Assembly (NCBI GenBank): GCA_963971425.1
Contig: OZ020515.1
Coordinates: 34,607,856 to 34,671,855, forward strand
Direction of reading: 5' to 3'
DNA: 64,000 nt
Source: Bryoerythrophyllum caledonicum
Taxonomy: Eukaryota; Streptophyta; Bryopsida; Pottiales; Pottiaceae
The notes under the pieces are model-generated. The model saw nothing but the letters and a program-made list of their open reading frames with translations, did no database searches and had not been told where the DNA came from. Position 1 is the first letter of the stretch. Each line of letters starts with the position of its first letter. Of the stretch, positions 47,901-58,956 are shown piece after piece. The translations under genes and the position numbers were made by a program.

Positions 47901-49408
47901 AATATGTGATATACACAAAAGTTGTATTGGCATATGATATTTATGGTTAATATGAACATCACCTAGCCATGCATGGGAGGTAGGTGGTGATTTGATAGCA
48001 ATTTAGCAAGCTCCTTATTGAAAGGTACGACAATTAGTATACTGGACTTTCTAAGTCTTCATTGTTTAATACAACTCTTTGATTGGAATTCAAGTTAATA
48101 TCTAAAGCATATGCTAGTTTAGTGCAAGAGAAGCAGCCATATTCCTTAGCAAGCTCAAGGCCTTGTCTTCCACTTAATAGGTACCCAATGCACTTGAAAT
48201 TGTTCACCCTCAATATTTGGGATTTACCTCATGTCCAAAGGAATTAAAAGAACACCTTAAAGTGCTAAAGAGATGATACTCTATGCCTAGGTTTATATCC
48301 AATGTCAAAGAAAGGGACATACAATGGAATTGGTACTAGATAGCTCAAAATTGAATAGTCAATCAATTTACTTCAAGCTTGAGTAACTATTTGACTATGC
48401 TTGAATCACCATTCAAAGTGTCTCTCAAACTCGGCAATGGGCTTGCTAGACACCTATCTTTGCATATACCATGAATACATGAAGGTTTAGATTATTGAGG
48501 CTTACGTTCTAGAGTCTAGTATTCATGATGAGGGATGCTTCAGCAACTTGAGTTTTCTAAAAATAAAGTTGAAGATTTTTTTGGACTTAAACCATATTTG
48601 GTAGTTGTCAAAGTGTATAGCCAAATTCATTTCATCGTAGACAACATCCCATATGACTTGTCACTATGCCAAAGTATGGATTCCGGGAGTTAGGCAAGGA
48701 GTTGGACTTTCAACTCCCGGGAGCAAGCTCCCAAAGTTTTTCCCTTTCGTCAGAATCAATGACCGGTTTGCTTTTCCAATTTTGATTCACTTTTTTACTC
48801 ATCAATATCATAATTCTCGTCCTTGTTTTGACGTCTGACACTCTTTGATGGGACATGTTTTTTGGAGATAAAATTTATCTTACATGTTTAAATAATTATT
48901 CTCTCCTTGTTTTTTTACCAAAAAATCTAGTATTTTGACTTCACACCTACGCCGCTTGATCTGCATCTCCAACTCTGCGCGTCGCCTTGACATTGCATCC
49001 AACTTCATCACCAATTCCTTCCGCTAGACTCCACCCTCAGCTGTTGCATCTTGCACATTAGCACACCACACACATCACCACACGCCCCCGCCATAAAATC
49101 ATAAGAACTGACTCTAATCTCCACATCCACGAATCCTAAATCTATAATCCTAATGGTGAGCTATGTACAAAGGAGCTTGAAAGTCATTGTCACATCTTCC
49201 TTTGTTGACGTTGTCTTTGAGTGTCATTGTGATCAATCAAAGATGAAAATCAAAGTAAAAATCACCTTGACACTAAAATCGCCCTCTAACCCCTTGACAA
49301 ATAGTCTCTCCAATAACAACACTTTCATGCTTTACTCCCTCCTTGCGCTCTTTCCACAACGTGATATATGTTTGAACATTCAATGGATGCACGCAATTGC
49401 TTTGATGT
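44996..49408. other. Long AT-rich gene-free stretch
   Basis: Short open frames on both strands without domains. The 76-codon frame at 45648 has several Cys but no recognisable motif. A CTCCCGGGAG palindrome occurs at 48714. I support no gene here. Confidence 0.5.
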
Positions 49409-49747
49409 GTGGAGCGGCGGAGCTTCCACCAGCACCTAGACGACATCCATGCTATGTACCGGCATGAGTTCGACAACATCACAATCTATCGGCATACGTG
49501 CATGTATGATGCGGTCGACATTGTGGTGGTGAAGATCCGAGAGCTGTACTTGGAGCTCGAAAAGGCAAACTTCTTCTTTGTGATGTTCATAGATGGCGTG
49601 GACAACAAAAGCAAGACATAGACCCTGAACTCCATGATGGACGCTACGGGGGTGGCTACGCAAGCCAACTCAAGGGTGGTTGCGCAACCTGCCAAGACGA
49701 GGGTTTCAAATAACGGAGATGAAGACGACGAGGGTGATGGGTATTAG
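49409..49747 (+). pseudogene. Protein fragment of unknown family
   Basis: The frame reads FHQHLDDIHAMYRHEFDNIT and, further on, VVVKIRELYLELEKANFFF. There is a TAG at 49619-49621 and then an acidic end (NNGDEDDEGDGY) with a stop at 49745-49747. Composition is more coding-like than the flanks. No domain recognised. Probably a remnant exon. Confidence 0.3.
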
Positions 49748-50836
49748 GAGTGGAGGGTGGCGGGTATTGGGGGCGAGGTATGGCGGGTAATATCTCAAAA
49801 TAGGAAGATGCAGTTGCCCGACCAATCTAGCCGGGCAACAAAGTGATGCAGATGCAATAAATTAGCTAACAGGCTTCCAAAGGAAATTCAACTATGGGAT
49901 GTATAAGGTAGAGACACGTGGTGAAGAAGTCACAAAATCGATTGTGAATCAATTCCACGTTTCTATCCCCTTTTGTTTTTTTAAAAAAAAACCCCTTCCA
50001 TTTATTACCACAAAGATAAGTTTTGAGTTGAAACTTCTAGGATTTTTGCTCCTAAAATCTAGAGTGTGTCTTTTTGTAAGTGGAATAGTAGGTTTGAAAG
50101 ATTTTGATATTATCTATATGACTAGGCAAGATAAAGCACGGACAATGCACCCTTTTGTTTCAACCATTGTAGCTAGTTTGTTGACCCTGGAATCCATTCT
50201 TAAACTTTTGGCTACATATTTAATGGCCATGATCTTTTAGATTGAGTTTTGACATTTAGCATGCCACTGTCATGAAATTGCAGTTGGCATGTGTATGTCC
50301 GGTATTGTTTAACCCCTTTAGTACGTTTTGCCCCTTGGAGGACCTTTGCCATATTAAGCGGGTGCCATTTGATGTCAATGTTGATCAGAAACTTTTGAAT
50401 TTTTCTTATGGAGATGTGCCAATATTAGCTCTATGAGTCATAAATTGTTTTCACATTGGACTTCTAAATAAAAGCTATGCTATTCTAAAGGAAAGTTGTT
50501 GCACTTTTAATGACGATTTAGTCAAGGCCCCTTACTTTTGGTTGGCGCTTCTCGGGGGTACCTATTGGCGGCCACCACTTAAACATGGAAACACACTTTG
50601 AAAATTCATTACTAAATCACATTTCATCACAAAAATATGTAACCACTTGGGTTGAAATTAATTCTATCAGTTATTATAGAAAAATAAGTTCATTATTATT
50701 TGTTTTCTCCATATATGTACAGTGCTTAACTTGGCGGTTATGGGGGAGTTTCCTTTACTCCAAAAGAAGGTTTATACCAGGAGTCTAATTACACCTCAAG
50801 TCTCAATAGCAAGTTTGCCATGGTGTCTTTGCAGAG
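49748..50836. other. Gene-free stretch
   Basis: AT-rich. No supported feature. Confidence 0.45.
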
Positions 50837-50981
50837 GATCGTGCAAAAAACTACAAATCTGGACACTTTGGACGAAAGACGTGGCGACTTTACCATGCAG
50901 CAATCAGGTTCCGCATGATCTCCCTGCCACTGGCAATGAGATTGTAGTTTTTGGCACGATCCAAAGTGTCCAGATTTGTAG
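50837..50981. repeat. Rearranged inverted repeat (A B ... A' B')
   Basis: Block A, GATCGTGCAAAAAACTACAA at about 50838, is inverted at 50942-50961. Block B, AAATCTGGACACTTTGGA at about 50855, is inverted at 50960-50977. The inverted blocks keep the order A, B instead of B, A, so this is not a simple hairpin. Confidence 0.7.
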
Positions 50982-51209
50982 CCAAGGTAAAGATAACAAC
51001 AACAACTTGGAAGCGCAAAACTGGCTCCTGATATAACCGCAAAGAGAAAGTACGCAAAGAGAACGGACTGCAACAATCAAGCCCATCTTCCGCAGGGCCC
51101 TCATAGTCAGATGAAGGCCTCAGAAGAAGGGCAGCACAGGAAAATGCAGCGCCTTGCGACGTGATGACTAAAAGTACAGAAAGGCACTCAGCCCTTCCAT
51201 AAGTTACAG

Positions 51210-51405
51210 TCAAATATGGCGTTACACTAAAATTTATGTTTAGTGTAGTATACACTAAATGCGAACCCATACACCAATTGCAAACGAGGCATTTAGTGTA
51301 GTGACATAACCGTACACTAAATGCCAACTATTACACTATTTGTCAATTCTAGTAAAGAGTTGGACATCATTTTTTTCACTTGTGCACATTTAGTGTATCA
51401 ACAAT
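51210..51405. repeat. TACACTAAAT repeat cluster
   Basis: TACACTAAA and its complement TTTAGTGTA occur about seven times in both orientations, including TTTAGTGTAGTATACACTAAA. Similar motifs recur at 56075-56495. Confidence 0.65.
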
Positions 51406-51484
51406 AGAAGTATAAAAAAAAGGTCCACCAGTCAAGGGCTGAAAAGAGGTCCAGTAGTCGAGGGCTGCCAGAGAATCTTATCAG

Positions 51485-51638
51485 CAACTTTCAAATGGCC
51501 ATAACTCATTCAATTTTTATCCGAAGTGGGCGTGTGAGGTGTTTTTTGGCATCTACAGGAAATTTAGATGCCAAAAAACACCTCGTATGCTTAATTTGGA
51601 CAAATTTTGAACAAGCTATGGCCATTTGAAAGTTGAGA
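51485..51638. repeat. ~150-bp foldback with near-perfect arms
   Basis: Arms begin CAACTTTCAAATGGCCATA (51485-51503) and its exact complement at 51617-51635. Near the apex, GAGGTGTTTTTTGGCATCTA faces its exact complement across a loop of about 10 bases. The middle of the stem is imperfect. An RNA of either strand would fold into a long hairpin. Confidence 0.8.
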
Positions 51639-52084
51639 ATGAACAGGAGCATGGGGCTCCCGGTTGGAAATCAAATAATTTAACCCTGAAAGGTCAATAG
51701 GGGACCATGTATATGGTCATGTATTTGGTCATGTATTTTACTCTTTAACATACAAATAATATACTAGAATTAGGCAAGACATACACCTTTGGATTAAAGA
51801 TTTTTCAACTAACATCTTCCATATGGAGGTCATTTCAATATTTGAACCTTATCATGCTCAATTACGGCACCATACATGTAGAATATATGACCATTTTACA
51901 CCTTCTCAAGCATGCAGTAGGTGCAATAATTATCTAAATTTAAATTATTATGTGTCATCATATTGGGCTCGATACAAATACAAATTTATGTAACTACTCT
52001 ATACATCAATTTTTATACCTTGTATGTCAAATTCACAAAAACACCATGTTGCAATCCAAATGTGGCTTCTTAGACCTTTAAGGG
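51639..52084. other. Gene-free stretch
   Basis: AT-rich. The phrase CTAACATCTTnnATnnnGAGGTCATTTCAAT matches 9629-9660, so a short dispersed repeat may be present at both places. Confidence 0.4.
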
Positions 52085-52305
52085 TTAATCTCTAAAGGCC
52101 CATTTGTACCTACGGGGTACAAAAATGTTCACTTTAACCACAATTATCTTTCAATCCATATAGTCATAGTTCACAAAATTTTGACCACATCATCTCGTAT
52201 AAGTTTAGAAGATCCGATGGTTACATCTTTCATAAGTTCATCTTAGCAATTTTTAATGAACAAAGTAGAGAGTCTTCTGAAATGGCTTGGGCCTTTGGGG
52301 GTTAA
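52085..52305. mobile_element. TTAA-bounded MITE, copy 2
   Basis: 221 bp from TTAATCTCTAAAGGCCC to GGGGGTTAA. The interior matches copies 1 and 3, for example GGTACAAAAATGTTCACTTT, CACAAAATTTTGACCACATC and GAAGATCCGATGGTTACATC. Confidence 0.7.
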
Positions 52306-52829
52306 GCACGTTTCTAGGAAATATTGCATTATAATTTTTTTCTACTTGTGGACATTTAGTGCATTAAAAGTGAAGCGGGTTTTATATAATTTTCAAAAAA
52401 AAAAAATTTGCAACAAAAATCTTGAAAACATTTGTAGATATGGAGGAAATGTGAAATTCCAACCTGAAAAAAGAAAAACATTTGGAAGAAACATATTGGA
52501 AAAACAAGAACTTAGAAATAAAAGAGAAGTAGACTAGCAAATTCAAAAAAAGAAAGATTTGGAAAAAATGTATTGGAAAAATGAGAATATAGACATGGGA
52601 GTAAAAGAGAATTGGAACACAAGAAAAAAGAAAGAAAAAGATTGGAGATCGTAAGAGGAAAGGAAAAGTGCACATTAGGAAAAAAAGGAAAAAGTAGAAG
52701 AAGAACCTAGATTTGGAAAGAAAGTAAAATTACAACTAAACTCGGAAATACAAAAACTCTAGAGGTGGGCTTTTGCATCCATGTTTCCATGGTTGCAAAT
52801 TTATTTGAAATTCTTGAAATTTTGTAGAA
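52306..52829. other. Purine-rich gene-free stretch
   Basis: Repeated GGAAAAA(C/T)...ACATTGGAAAAA phrases. No gene. Confidence 0.45.
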
Positions 52830-53640
52830 AGATAAGATAAGAGGTACATGGTTATATAATTTATTGTCATTGGACTTTTGGAAAACAAGTTATGACATTT
52901 TATAGAAAAACTTCTTGAATGCTTGGAAGCTTTTGACTGTTGATAATTCCGAAAACCTTTTTTGCGAACCTTCTCATGTGAAATTTTCAATACAAGTAAT
53001 ATTATTTTCTTTAATATTGTTGAAATAGATATCTTGTCTTCAGTGAAAATTAAAATTTTAAGCCATGTCAAACACTTTATCACATTGTGGGTCATGGTAC
53101 TAGAAAAATTCTTATACTCCGCATAAAACTTAGAGAGTTTCAAGTTTATCACTTTGTACTTTTCTACTACAAGATGTGATGCAAACCTTTAAATTGATTG
53201 TATGGATTTTCATTGTAAAAAATATGAAGTTCACAAATTAATAAAAATGTGATTTGACAATGTTTGAATCTCTATTCCTTGTACAATTGTTTGAATAAGC
53301 TACACCTCATTTATTTTTCTAAGAATTGGTGAAAAAGGAGTTAGTATCATGATTGACATGATGGCAATGAATTTAGACTTTGTGTAGAGATTTTTTTTCA
53401 TGAAATAAAGTCAAAGTCTATTGATCATCATAACGCTAGAAAGGGAATGAAGTATTTTTCTACTTCATTAACATAATCTTTCAATCCCTACGGTGAAAGT
53501 TGATGAATATTTGCAAGCAAGTTAACTAATATAGTTTAAGTAAGATCCTAGGGTTGAAATATTAAGTAAACATTATTTTTGGCTTTTTGTTACTCTTGTA
53601 GTAGAATCAACAATTGTGAATTGTATTTGGTTTAAAATTG
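52830..53640 (+). repeat. Dispersed repeat R1, copy g
   Basis: Has TTTGAATCTCTATTCCTTG near 53260, AATAAGCTACACCTCATTT, AAAGTCAAAGTCTATTGATC and ATAATCTTTCAATCCCTACGG. This copy lies outside the hAT element and is more diverged. Confidence 0.6.
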
Positions 53641-53778
53641 ATAAGAAAATTGGGGGGGTTAGATAAAAGAAACATGTGCAACAAATACATTGGAAAAACA
53701 TAAGAACTTATATATAGGCGGATAGGGAAATAAATCACAACTTAATAATAAATAAAAACATAACATAGGTTAATTTGC

Positions 53779-55343
53779 CTACGGCAAATTTGGCACTTCT
53801 AGTCCATCAAAGTATGGACGATGCTTTGCAATGATATCTTGCAAGTGCGGAAACAATTGGTTAGGAGTCCAAATGCCATCTAACCCTAATGCTAAGCCGC
53901 ATCTTATCATAGATTTCCTAGCGTATGATATGTGATCACAATCGACCTTGCGATTAACATCTTCAACCGAATCTGCCGCTAATTGAAGAAAAAAATGCTT
54001 ACCGGGATTAGAAAGTTTGCCCGACCATTGGCCGTCGCCGCAAGCATTATTTTGCCAAACGCCTTGTTGAAATAACTCGGTTTTCTTGAGCTCCCATCGT
54101 TTGGTCCAAGTGTCTTTGATCTTTGAAATTATAAACGTGTCGGCCGGTTGACATAGGTAGGTTGCGCACGGGGATAAGTATTTCAAAACTGTTCTTTTTT
54201 GTGCTAAAACGGCCGCTAATGTAGGGGTTCAATTGTGCTAAAACGGCCGTTAATGTAGGGGTTCAATTGCCCCGTACAATTGTCCGCCCAAATGAATCTG
54301 ATGCGGTTGTATGGGTCCGCTTGGTATACCCTAGGTTCTTCAAAGTACTATGGGAATATACTTTGATCCATCCAACCCTTTGGTCCCGTTTGGTAAGAAA
54401 CTCCGGGGATGTTGTCATCTAAGCCCTGGATAGGATAATTCCTATTTTCATTGCTGAAAATAAGCATGGAAGGTTCTATGATTGATCTACGCCCCCCTGA
54501 AATACGTACAACCATAGTTATTGTTTCTCCGCCGGCTACAACATCCGCGTATTTAACTGAAATGTCCCCCTGAAATCCTAGAACTCGTCCGTTGTCTATG
54601 TTAATTGTAAAGTGGGTTTCATCTAGGTTTTCAATTAGATTTTCATCAAAAACATCCGATTGAAATCCCCGTTGTAAAGTTCCGAAATGATGTGCGGTGT
54701 TTTTTTCGATTTGCGCTTCTTTTTCCGGGCTACAACTCAAACGGCCTCGTTGAGATAGTAAAACAATGTTGTTAACATCCATGAATTGTTGAATCCACAA
54801 CAATGTCAATTTATCCGTTAATAGCCGTCCATCCTTTGGATCTCTAGATTGGACCGTATAAGGTGAGTCTAATCCTAAGAGAAGTGATTGGCCGAGTTCA
54901 AGAAGAAGGGTTGAAGAAAACTTAACTCCAACGTGTTTATATGCCTCAAAATTTTGTAGGAGACGTGGGTAGAGCCATTGGACCCACTCCGACCATCGTG
55001 GGCCCTGCCCGCTGGCCGCTTTGCTATGAACTCTCTTTCGTTTGCCAAAGTTACTCCTATTGCATGATAAGGCAACGGGTTGAATGGGCTGATCAGTGGG
55101 TAAGAGAGTGTCTCGTAACGCCCACCAACGGGTGGTGCGGACGAGGTTTGTGGCGTGCTGAGCTCTAAAGTGCTCTGGAAATGCCTGGACCGTCCGGCTA
55201 TACAATTCGGGGTTGCCTTGAATTTCCCGATCTTCCACCATCCAGGCGACAACTGTCGTGCGAGTGAGCATAGTGGAGACTTGTTGTAGGGCACGTGGAC
55301 GTCGGTCGCGGGCAACGGGGTCCATCCCTGCAAATGAAAGCAT
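53779..55343 (-). pseudogene. DDE transposase of pogo/CENP-B-like type, dead
   Basis: The ATG at 55343 opens 331 codons. The three catalytic acids are placed as in DDE_1-type transposases: Asp in IENLDETHFTI (codon 54621-54623), Asp in FIWADNCTGQLNPY (54282-54284) and Asp in TYLCQPADTF (54139-54141), followed by a helical end finishing at 53779. The part before the first Asp (about 240 residues) should hold the DNA-binding domain, but I see no clear HTH motif. A TAG directly after DQSIFP, and a 34-bp tandem duplication between the second and third Asp that shifts the frame, inactivate it. The protein would bind and cut terminal repeats. I did not find the ends of its element. Confidence 0.75.
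54201..54268 (-). repeat. 34-bp tandem duplication inside the transposase remnant
   Basis: Two units, 54201-54234 and 54235-54268, begin GTGCTAAAACGGCCG and end GGGGTTCAATT. They differ at one base (C or T). 34 is not a multiple of three, so the duplication itself breaks the frame. Confidence 0.9.
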
Positions 55344-55920
55344 GCGTTCTCGTTAAGGATTCCTACTGGACGTTTGGATGAGCGATGAATTTCATTCGAT
55401 GGCGGTCATGAGCCTGTCCCATAATTTTTGGCACGGCTGTGTCCGCCATCCCACACCATGGGAGTATAAGCCCCCCCTCCCCCGTCCAGAGAATGAGAAA
55501 GAAGAAGAAAAAAGTTCTGTGGGAGTAAATACCTGGCGAGGATAATTCTGTCAGTATATTTCAATTTTTCATGTTCTGTCTGATGAGGATAATCTGAAGT
55601 GCAAAGAGTGCATCAAACTCGTGAGTGGCCAGGTTTTCTCTCCTCATGCACTTCATGAGCACTCATGACAGCTCATCAAACTCATCAAGTGCACCTCATG
55701 CACCTCTTTTTCCAAGGTCTCATTCAAGTCACCATAGAAAATAAACACAACACAACAGAAAACTCATCTTAAACAGAAAACTCACCAGAAACAGCCAATG
55801 ACATGATGGGGGAGTTCAAGAGTGGAAGATGCAAGCATGGAGATGATATAGGTATGAGGATGGCAAATGGGGAGAGTAAAGACATGATGGCCGTTACGTG
55901 GTTGATTGGGGTTAGTTGGG
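55344..55920. other. Flank of the transposase remnant
   Basis: Contains a C-run near 55480 and repeated CTCATGCAC and ACTCATCA phrases at about 55615-55710. No gene. Confidence 0.45.
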
Positions 55921-56098
55921 GGTTGGTTGGAGTTTACATTTATGACATTGGTGACTTACACTATTTTATTGGGATTAGGTGGTTGATTGGGGTTTCATTA
56001 ATGGCATTGATGGCTTACACTATTTTATTGGGATTAGGCGGTTGATTGGGGTTACATTAATGGCATTGGTGGCTTACACTATTTGTCAACTCATTTAC
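55921..56098 (+). repeat. 60-bp minisatellite, three units
   Basis: Units start at 55921, 55981 and 56040. Each has GGTTG(A/G)TTGGGGTT, CATTAATGGCATTG and GGCTTACACTATTT. Confidence 0.85.
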
Positions 56099-56495
56099 AA
56101 ATAGTGTACTAGGGTAAGTACACTATTCGTAACACTACACTAAACATAAATATTAGTGTAGTGGATTAAGGTAGCAAGATTTGAGTAGAGGTTAAAAGTT
56201 AGAAATAGGTTTAGTCGAGGACTTGGTAACTTCCTCTCAATTGCACCTCCATCGAACCACACCTTTAGAGTGTGACACGGAGGCCGGATCACTACACTGG
56301 TATACACTAATTAGCTTGAACATGCTATAAATTTTTATTTTTGATGAATTTTTTTACCAACTATGGTCATGAAGGTACTATGCACTTATCACTATGGACA
56401 TGTTTGTTGGAAGTAAAAAGATTTACCTAGGGTGAAAAATTGTAGCCTTTCCAAAAAGTTAGTGTGGACAACACTAAACATCATTATTAGTGTAG
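56075..56495. repeat. TACACTA-type inverted repeats
   Basis: TACACTATTTGT at about 56075 faces ACAAATAGTGTA at about 56097. CACTACACTAA and TTAGTGTAGTG flank a short loop at about 56138-56164. Another pair lies at about 56472-56497. The motif is shared with 51210-51405. Confidence 0.6.
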
Positions 56496-57127
56496 TGAGG
56501 CCATCATGGGTGTTAATAATTTAGCCGAGGGGATAAGCGAGCGGCATTATAAGTTATAACATTATTATGGGAGGGATGAGTGTAAATAGGAGGGCGGGCG
56601 AGCAAGTCCGGACTCCGAAGAGGCGTGAGTGCCACTCATTCTGACACCCGCACGCCCTCCGAGGCTGCCCTAAGAGCGCGTACCCCGGGTCGGCCAGGCC
56701 AGGCTATCAAGGCCAAGCCCAGCCGCAGCCGCCCCCCCCCCACCTACCCCGGACCCGGCCCCAACATGCGACCCCGGTACCCGTAGTGGCACGACACACA
56801 TAACGCCATTCGGACACGCCCAACGATCTCACTCAGCGCCCGTCGTTACTCACCTTCCGTCTAGGGTTTGTCGGTTTATTCCATTTCGGTCGCCCTCGCT
56901 CCCCATCACTATCCTCATCATCATCACCGCGCGTCGGACCTAGAACTGCTTTTCTATTCCGGTTCCGTCTAGGTTCTTGATTTCTAGGTTCTTGACAATG
57001 CGGCGGGCGGGGCAGCGCAGCGGACGTCGTTGAGCAGGCGCGCGCTCGGTGGTTGCGGTTGCGAGTTGCGTTCACGGTGGCTGGGTCCAGTAAGCGGGCC
57101 AGGCTGGACCTCCTACGGCAGTCCTTC
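56496..57127 (+). promoter_or_regulatory. GC-rich upstream region of the DUF7086-like gene
   Basis: Composition rises sharply at about 56580 and stays GC-rich into the first exon, as in a CpG-rich promoter. A short upstream ORF (ATG at 56998, stop within 12 codons) lies before the main ATG. No clear TATA box. Confidence 0.45.
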
Positions 57128-58487
57128 ATGAGTGATCCTGATGAGGATGAAGAGGACAGCTTGAGGCTCACTCTGGGGCCGCCCGGCTCGTCGGCGACGA
57201 CGTCTTCGCGGCTGTCGTCGTCGTCGTCTCAAGATCTGTTTCGGCCGGGCTCGCTGCAGCTGTCGGCAGCAGCTGCTACGTCCGAGGAGGATGAGCACTA
57301 CCGCCCTCGCCGCACGCCCGTGCGCTCGATACCCCCGGGCGCCATGTGCCCAAGTCAGTCCCCCCACCTCATTCTTTCATCATCTCCAATTTGCAATTGT
57401 TTGTTTTCGCTGCTGTTACTCCAACTGGTGTCCAGAAATATTATCTAGACGACAACGTTACCAGTTGGAGAGCTCTCTGTTAAAGTCTTCCAAGGGTGTA
57501 CGCCTGTAGACGAGACGTGACTTGGTTGTCCTACGAGTGCTCAGATGGTTTTGGAATATTGGACACAGGGTCTGTGTTCTAGTAGATCGTTGTTGAGGTT
57601 TTGGAAGTTGGTACCCGGGGGCAAGTTTGACTTGAGTCAGCTCTAACGGCGCTGGGTATTCTAGGATTTCGATAGAGTGTTTCGATTGGCTGCGATGATT
57701 CTGTAGAGTGCAATTAGCTTTGCTGAAATCCGCTTATTTTCTAGGTCGAACTAATTGTTGGGATAGTATCTGCCATACTTTAAAGAATTTTTTTATGACT
57801 CGGTTGGTCGGTCTCATTTTCTCGTACTTCATGCATGGGGTTGGTTGTAGCAGGTGAGCGGTTGTCAAACAGCGGCAGCTTAACGAAGAAGGGCCCTCAT
57901 GTCCCTGCTCCGTTTCCGTGGTCGACAGAGTATCGTGCAAAGAACCACAGCCTCGAGTGGATATTGAGGCGCGGATTTACCACTATTGCAGGTGAGGTGC
58001 AGTGTAAAAGGTGTGACGGAATGGCAAACGTCGAGGTCAATCTCCAGGTACTACGCTTTCCATGTCTGCAAGCACATTCCTCTTGAGATCATCCTCCTGT
58101 TAAATCCACGTTGGAATTGCCTTCCTGATAGTTGTTGTATGAATGCAGGCGGCTTTTCTGCAGCTGGAAAGGTACTTCATGGAGAACAAGCACTCGATGC
58201 ATGACCGCGCACCCAAGCATTGGATGGTCCCACGGCTTCTGGATTGCACATTGTGCCACCAGAACGACTGCGTGAAGCCAATCATTGCTGAGAAGAAGAG
58301 GGAAATCAATTGGTTATTTCTCTTGCTCACCCAGACCCTGGGTCTGTGCACTCTCGACCAGCTCAAGTTCTTCTGCAAACACAATGATAAACACCGAACA
58401 GGGGCAAAAGATCGCGTCCTTTACTCCACGTATGGGGGCCTGTTGAAACAACTCAATCCGGCCGGTAAATATTTGCCAAATGACTAA
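57128..58487 (+). CDS. DUF7086-like protein, three exons, apparently intact
   Basis: Exons are 57128-57353, 57854-58047 and 58149-58487. The introns have GT..AG ends (CCAA|GTCAGT to GTAGCAG, and CTCCAG|GTACTA to AATGCAG) and phases agree, giving 252 residues. The start is the ATG of MSDPDEDEEDSLRLTLGPPG, an acidic N-terminus followed by a Ser-rich linker. The conserved part begins PAPFPWSTEYRAKNHSLEWI and has GEVQCKRCDG, HDRAPKHWMVPRLLDC, TLCHQNDCVKP, INWLFLLLTQTLGLCTLDQL and FCKHNDKHRTGAKDRVLY. The paired CxxC sites suggest zinc binding. Plant proteins with this layout are grouped as DUF7086, from memory. Molecular function is not known. No stop or frameshift interrupts it, unlike its surroundings, so it is probably a working cellular gene. 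Confidence 0.75.
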
Positions 58488-58956
58488 TCTAATCAATTCT
58501 CTTTCCCTTTTTCTTTTTTCTGTACCCACCTATGTTTGCATCGATGCATCTGTTGTGGAAGAGAGAAAGAGATCAAGGTTGTTGGTAGGTCAAGTTTTCA
58601 CGTCTTTTCTCCGAGAGAGCATACATCATGTGCGTTTTTTGAGGTGTAGTGAATGTAATAAGAACCAAGGGTTTTTCTAGGATCAGGTTCTTCAGCTCTT
58701 GGACGAGCTTGTGTTGCAGCATTAGTTGATTTCAGCTTCCAAGCTAGTGACATCAATAGTGAGGACCTCATGGGCAGCTTCCGTGTTGTTCCAGATGATT
58801 TTCGGTTGATTTGTTCGGGATCATCTTCCCATGATAATATAAACGTTGGATAAATTTCGAGTGTCCTATCAAGTCTCCACTTTCCTTGCCTTTGGTTACT
58901 CAAGATGTCACCTTGCTTTTGTACTGGTTTCATGGATGGTGATCTGGATTAGCTCT
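58488..58956 (+). other. Probable 3' flank of the DUF7086-like gene
   Basis: Contains no conserved frame. Likely 3' UTR and flank. I see no exact polyadenylation signal. Confidence 0.4.

Noticed and set aside
48653..48838. Short open frame with CTCCCGGGAG palindrome
   Set aside because: No domain, no splice context, and the palindrome is a single 10-bp instance.
56833..57367. Minus-strand open frames opposite the first exon of the DUF7086-like gene
   Set aside because: Arg/Ser/Pro-rich shadows of a GC-rich exon. The plus-strand frame has matching splice sites and conserved residues.
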